Under the pieces are notes generated by a model, which was not told the DNA's origin, searched no databases, and saw nothing but the letters and a program-made list of their open reading frames with translations. This document shows, in pieces, positions 5,298 through 8,796 of a stretch of 8,796 nucleotides of DNA. The stretch is taken from contig JAOZGF010000136.1 in assembly GCA_027491845.1 (NCBI GenBank), forward strand, positions 1 to 8,796, given 5' to 3'. Position numbers and translations under genes: made by a program. How positions within the stretch are numbered: the first letter of the stretch is position 1; every line of letters begins with the position of its first letter. This DNA is from Thermoproteota archaeon (GTDB lineage: Archaea; Korarchaeota; JAOZGF01).

Positions 5298-7307
5298 TTG
5301 CCGAAGAAAACAATTCTCGTTTTACTGTTGGCCTTACTCGTCCATGTACAGTTTCTCTCTCAAACCCAAGCTAGGACGCTTGAGAGATTCACTGTTAGGG
5401 TTCACGTCCCATCAATTGAATTCCCCGAGAAAGAAAACATGTTTTCAAGGGGGAACGTTAAGGGTAGGCTTTCAACATTCGTCATAACGTTAACTCATCC
5501 AGGAAACGGGGACATACGTATCCAAACCAAGGCAAAAACATTGTTAGACTTGAATGCAAGTGCGAGAATAGCTTTCGAGGTCGCAGGCTACGTTACGTTC
5601 AAGGACATGAGTAAGTATGACGTGAAAGTCGAGCTTGAAACAAGGGCTAAGGCTGTCGGTGGACCAAGCGGGAGCGCGGGCATAACCATCGGGATAATCG
5701 CGGCCCTATTAGGCGTCCAAGTCAAACAAGACGCAGCCATCACAGGGACAATACTTCCAGACGGAACCATTGGGCCTGTTGGATACGTTGTGGAGAAAGC
5801 TTCAGGGGTTAGTGAGGCAGGCCTAGCTTCATTCGTTATCCCGTCAATTGAGGCTGGGGCTTACATGGATGGTTTGTCTAAGCATAGCTTATCTGAAGAA
5901 ATAAGGGAGAAATACGGGTTAAAGGTTTATGAGGCATCAAATGTTTGGGAGGCCTTTGAATACATGACAGGCTATGTCCTAATGAAGCCTAAACCTGAAA
6001 CAATGGAGCTAAACACTTTAACTTACAGGGAGATTCTTGAACCTGAAGCACGGGAAATGCTTCATAAAGCCGAAGAAAGCTTAGAAGCCCTTAAACACAA
6101 GTATCACTTCATCGGCAGGAGGGTGAAGGGGATAAGTGGAGAACAACTTGAAGAAAGAATTTCAAGCCTGGAAAGAAAGATAGAGAAAACAAATCAATTG
6201 ATAACTGACGGTAAACTTTACTCAGCCCTAAGCTATGGATTCCAGGTTCTACTGGAATCCAAACAGTTACTGGAAAAAATAAACTATTACTCAACAGGGG
6301 ACAGTGAAAGGGGGAAGTACTTAGGTGAACTGCTAAGGAAGGTTGAATCTAAAATTGAAAAGGATTACAAGCTAGTTACCACGGAAAGCAAACTGGAAAG
6401 CCTCGTGCAGTTGCAGTGTCAGGCTGCCGCGGAGGAAAGAATAATTAACGCAATGGTTTTATTAAGGGAGGCCAAGGAAAAAATTGAAAACGGAGAAACA
6501 GAGGAAGGATTAAACCTGCTGGTTTACGCGAGGGAAAGGTCGAACACAGCTGTTTGGTGGAAGAACTTTAAGGAAAAGTTCGAAGTGGAAAGGGGAAGGA
6601 AAATAAATGCTAAACTCATCAAGTCCCTAACCGACGGCAAAAAGGATTACGCAAACCTCCTGGCCCAATACCTCCGCTACCTCGCAAACGAGACTGAAGC
6701 CCCTGAAATAAAGGAGGCAATATACAGGGAGACTGAAGAAAACATGGAGAAAATAAACGAAGCATATGAGAGAGGCCTATATGTTTCAGCGTTGTTTGAA
6801 GCCCTGGACGCAATAAGCAACCAAAACATGTTAATGGGCGTACTCATACCTGTCTTTTCACGAAAGGATTTCGCTGAAAAAATAGCGCTTAAATCAATGG
6901 AGGAAGCCGCTGCCTCAGCTGAACTAGTTAAGGAAAACGAGGTCGAACCCCTGCTGCCCATCTTCCATTACGAGTTTGGATCCACTTACCTAAACACAAG
7001 CCCACACATAGCCTTTGAACAATTCACTCTATCAATCCTCATCAGCCAAGAACTCCTGAAAATAAAGATGTTAAGCGGCGGGCAAACAAGTTTTCCAGAA
7101 GTTAAACCTATTCCCTTAAAGAAAGAAGAAGTAGAGGTAGGGATTGAAAGGAAAAGGGAGAACTTGTTCTTCGTGGAAAAGAAAGTGTTAAGGGACATAG
7201 TGATACCCTTAATCTGTCTTCTCATCGTGGCAGTCATCATAAAGATGATTAAAGACGAGTTGAGAAAACCTAAACTCACGTTTAGGCCTGATTATTATTC
7301 AGGGTAG
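5298..7307 (+). CDS. Membrane-anchored Lon-like (S16-type) Ser/Lys protease, archaeal COG1750-like
   Basis: The 669-residue protein starts with a signal peptide (MPKK, then a hydrophobic core to about residue 20, likely cleavage after TQA at 25). A Lon-type proteolytic domain spans about 28-225. GGPSGSAGIT at 121-130 places the catalytic Ser at 126, and VVEKASGVSEAG places the catalytic Lys at 167, about the spacing of the Lon Ser/Lys dyad. There is no AAA ATPase domain, so it is not an ATP-driven Lon. A long charged, helical region (about 235-600) with coiled-coil character follows, then one membrane segment (634-651, IVIPLICLLIVAVII) and a short basic tail. It is predicted to sit outside the membrane with a C-terminal anchor. 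TTG 5298 is the only usable start, with GGGGT nearby upstream; TAG at 5283 closes the frame. It heads a three-gene operon. Substrate is unknown. Confidence 0.87.
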   Translation: MPKKTILVLLLALLVHVQFLSQTQARTLERFTVRVHVPSIEFPEKENMFSRGNVKGRLSTFVITLTHPGNGDIRIQTKAKTLLDLNASARIAFEVAGYVTFKDMSKYDVKVELETRAKAVGGPSGSAGITIGIIAALLGVQVKQDAAITGTILPDGTIGPVGYVVEKASGVSEAGLASFVIPSIEAGAYMDGLSKHSLSEEIREKYGLKVYEASNVWEAFEYMTGYVLMKPKPETMELNTLTYREILEPEAREMLHKAEESLEALKHKYHFIGRRVKGISGEQLEERISSLERKIEKTNQLITDGKLYSALSYGFQVLLESKQLLEKINYYSTGDSERGKYLGELLRKVESKIEKDYKLVTTESKLESLVQLQCQAAAEERIINAMVLLREAKEKIENGETEEGLNLLVYARERSNTAVWWKNFKEKFEVERGRKINAKLIKSLTDGKKDYANLLAQYLRYLANETEAPEIKEAIYRETEENMEKINEAYERGLYVSALFEALDAISNQNMLMGVLIPVFSRKDFAEKIALKSMEEAAASAELVKENEVEPLLPIFHYEFGSTYLNTSPHIAFEQFTLSILISQELLKIKMLSGGQTSFPEVKPIPLKKEEVEVGIERKRENLFFVEKKVLRDIVIPLICLLIVAVIIKMIKDELRKPKLTFRPDYYSG

Positions 7308-7320
7308 AAAAAAGTCCTAG

Positions 7321-7863
7321 ATGAAGAACGTGGAGGACATGGAGAAAACAGGCAAAATCCATTATACTGACGTTGACACACCCATTGGAAAAATGTTTTT
7401 AGGCAGTTTAAACAACAATATCTGCTGTGTAACCCTTAAAAAAGAAAGGATAAGTTTTCTGTGTGAAAAGACAGGGTTAACAGCGGAAGAAAAAAGGACA
7501 AAACCGCTGAAAAAATTAACGGATGACTTGGAAAGGTATTTCAGCGGAGAAAAGATCGCGTTTAAGGAGGCCGTGGTTTTCCTTTACGGTACAAGCCTTG
7601 AAAGGAGGGTTTGGAGGGCGACAATGCAGATTCCCTGGGGTGAAACAAGGAGCTACAAGTGGGTTTCAATGAAGGCGGGACTTAAAAATGGCTGGAGGAT
7701 TGTGGGAAGAGCCCTCTCAAAGAACCCTCTATTAATAATAGTTCCCTGCCATAGGGTGATTAAAAGCAACGGCTCCCTCGGCGGCTTCACCCCGGGATTA
7801 AACGTTAAAAGGAAGCTGTTGAACATAGAAAAATCAATTAGAGGGAAACATGGGGAAACATGA
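7321..7863 (+). CDS. ogt: Methylated-DNA--protein-cysteine S-methyltransferase
   Basis: This suicide repair protein transfers the alkyl group from O6-alkylguanine in DNA to its own cysteine. The 180 residues include a variable N-terminal domain (about 13-90) and the conserved DNA-binding/active-site domain (about 93-172). The active-site motif is VPCHRV with Cys143 as alkyl acceptor. IPWGETRSY carries the conserved Tyr112, WRIVGRAL carries the arginine finger (Arg126), and KNP has the hinge Asn135; SLGGFTPGL and KRKLLNIE end the domain. All expected catalytic residues are present. The ATG at 7321 lies 13 bases after the protease stop, and the end overlaps the next gene by four bases (ATGA at 7860), so all three genes are probably one transcript. 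A later ATG at 7339 has GGAGG only two bases before it, too close for a ribosome site. Confidence 0.95.
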   Translation: MKNVEDMEKTGKIHYTDVDTPIGKMFLGSLNNNICCVTLKKERISFLCEKTGLTAEEKRTKPLKKLTDDLERYFSGEKIAFKEAVVFLYGTSLERRVWRATMQIPWGETRSYKWVSMKAGLKNGWRIVGRALSKNPLLIIVPCHRVIKSNGSLGGFTPGLNVKRKLLNIEKSIRGKHGET

Positions 7864-8648
7864 GGGAAAGGTTAAGGGAAGGCCTTGAACTAAAAGAAAA
7901 AATAAGAAGAATCCTTAAGGAAAAGGTAAGAGACTTTGGAATAAAAAGAAAAATAGCGTACAGGGACCCGCAACTAGGTTTTTCATCTGTTCAAAATGAA
8001 TTATATAAGCACGTGAAGGACTACGTCCACGAAAACCATTTGCATCCTTCAGAGATCCTTGACAGGGCGGAGACAGCGGTAAGCTTCGCCGTACCACTTT
8101 CAGAGAGGGCTGTGGAGGAAAACAAGTACGGCGGAACAGGTTCATTCAGGTGGGCTTACGAATACGTTGAAACAAACAGGTTACTTGAAACAATAGGGAG
8201 AGAAATAACTAAATACCTTGACAGGAAAGGGTTTAAATGCGTCCAAATCAAGCCAACTGGGCAATGGAACAAAAACCTCCTCTCAACGTGGTCACATAAG
8301 TATGCGGCATACGTTTCAGGGCTTGGAAAATTCGGAATACACAGGCTACTCATAACAAGGAAGGGAACTGCTGTAAGGATGGGGACTGTCCTGACGGAGG
8401 CATGGATTCCCCAGACAGAGGCCCCACAGGAAGAATACTGCCTAGAGAAAAAAGGGGTTAGCTGCAGGATTTGCATTGAAAGATGCCCTGTCAACGCCTT
8501 TGAAAACTGGGACCTAAAGGGAAAGTTTAAATGCTACGAAAACTGCCTGAGGACACATGAAAGATACGGTGAAAAACTAAAGGGCAAAGCTGACTGCTGC
8601 GGGAAATGCATATCAGGAACCCCCTGCGCCTTAGGCATACCAAAATAA
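7860..8648 (+). CDS. Double [4Fe-4S] cluster protein, epoxyqueuosine reductase (QueG)-like
   Basis: The 262-residue cytosolic protein resembles the QueG-like 4Fe-4S double-cluster family. The segment YAAYVSGLGKFGIHRLLITR (149-168), then VRMGTVLTE, is typical of the domain before the clusters. Cysteines follow at 194, 202, 205 and 209 (CRICIERCP) and at 225, 229, 246, 247, 250 and 256 (CCGKC..TPC), enough for two [4Fe-4S] clusters. Bacterial QueG reduces epoxyqueuosine in tRNA with cobalamin, but archaea are not known to make queuosine, and the protein is shorter than QueG (about 350-380 residues) with no C-terminal repeat domain. It is therefore better named an uncharacterised Fe-S oxidoreductase. 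The start is the ATG overlapping the ogt stop (ATGA), implying translational coupling. Confidence 0.85.
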   Translation: MRERLREGLELKEKIRRILKEKVRDFGIKRKIAYRDPQLGFSSVQNELYKHVKDYVHENHLHPSEILDRAETAVSFAVPLSERAVEENKYGGTGSFRWAYEYVETNRLLETIGREITKYLDRKGFKCVQIKPTGQWNKNLLSTWSHKYAAYVSGLGKFGIHRLLITRKGTAVRMGTVLTEAWIPQTEAPQEEYCLEKKGVSCRICIERCPVNAFENWDLKGKFKCYENCLRTHERYGEKLKGKADCCGKCISGTPCALGIPK

Positions 8649-8796
8649 GTGGTGTTCAAGCATGCCCTGACAATGCATAGGGATGATGCGGACGGGTAAG
8701 TGGTGTGTAGCCCCCATTAACTTCTCCCCCCGTAGGATTTCCGCCTGTCTCTAAATACGCGTTTCGCCCTTCCAATTCCTTGCACACTTACCTTTC

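Noticed and set aside
5269..5487. 72-codon plus-strand ORF overlapping the protease start
   Set aside because: It overlaps the signal peptide and N-terminal domain of the protease in another frame and shows no family resemblance.
7339..7341. Alternative ATG start for ogt
   Set aside because: GGAGG lies only two bases before it, too close to serve as a ribosome site, and the upstream ATG at 7321 fits the operon spacing.
8660..8692. Imperfect inverted repeat (CCCT/AGGG with flanking GCAT/ATGC) after the Fe-S gene
   Set aside because: The stem is short and asymmetric with no following T-run, so it is not a convincing terminator or RNA.
8717..8796. Minus-strand open frame running off the window end (25 residues, arginine-rich)
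   Set aside because: Too short to judge, no family recognised, and another frame on the opposite strand is also open.

Overview
The window looks like chromosomal DNA of an archaeon, probably a thermophile or a deep-branching uncultured lineage. This rests on the gene families (a PhoU/TrkA-C regulator built as a tandem repeat, an archaeal-type membrane-anchored Lon-like serine protease, a stand-alone AsnC-type sensor domain, a double [4Fe-4S] protein of the QueG type), the heavy use of AGA/AGG arginine and ATA isoleucine codons, and BRE/TATA-like promoters of the form GAAAnnTTTTTAA. The species cannot be named from sequence alone. No rRNA, tRNA, CRISPR array or intact insertion sequence was seen.

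Layout. (1) Bases 1-710, minus strand: the N-terminal 236 residues of a RecF/OLD-like AAA ATPase whose 3' end lies outside the window. (2) Bases 711 to about 1869: more than 1.1 kb with no intact gene. It holds short repeats, promoter-like AT tracts and minus-strand stretches that read like protein interrupted by stops and frameshifts, possibly a decayed gene. (3) 1933-4639, plus strand: a two-gene operon of a duplicated PhoU-TrkA_C regulator and argininosuccinate lyase (argH). (4) 4687-4938, minus strand: an 83-residue stand-alone Lrp/AsnC ligand-binding (RAM) domain, convergent with argH. (5) 4939-5297: a divergent promoter region with one possible 27-codon ORF. (6) 5298-8648, plus strand: a tight three-gene operon of a signal-peptide-bearing Lon-like Ser/Lys protease with a C-terminal membrane anchor, a methylated-DNA-protein cysteine methyltransferase, and a double-[4Fe-4S] protein, the last two overlapping by ATGA. 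(7) 8649-8796: no supported gene.

Working together. The last three genes are probably co-transcribed, joining envelope proteolysis, alkylation repair and an unassigned Fe-S redox function. The PhoU-TrkA_C/argH pair joins a cytoplasmic ion-transport or phosphate-type regulator to the last step of arginine synthesis. No transporter or channel partner is present.

The points most worth a second look are: the regulator and argH both appear to be coded upstream of their first usable canonical start, with an ATG one base out of frame in each case; the gene-free stretch before them may contain a decayed minus-strand gene; and the protease-Ogt-Fe-S operon contains a QueG-like protein although archaea are not known to make queuosine.
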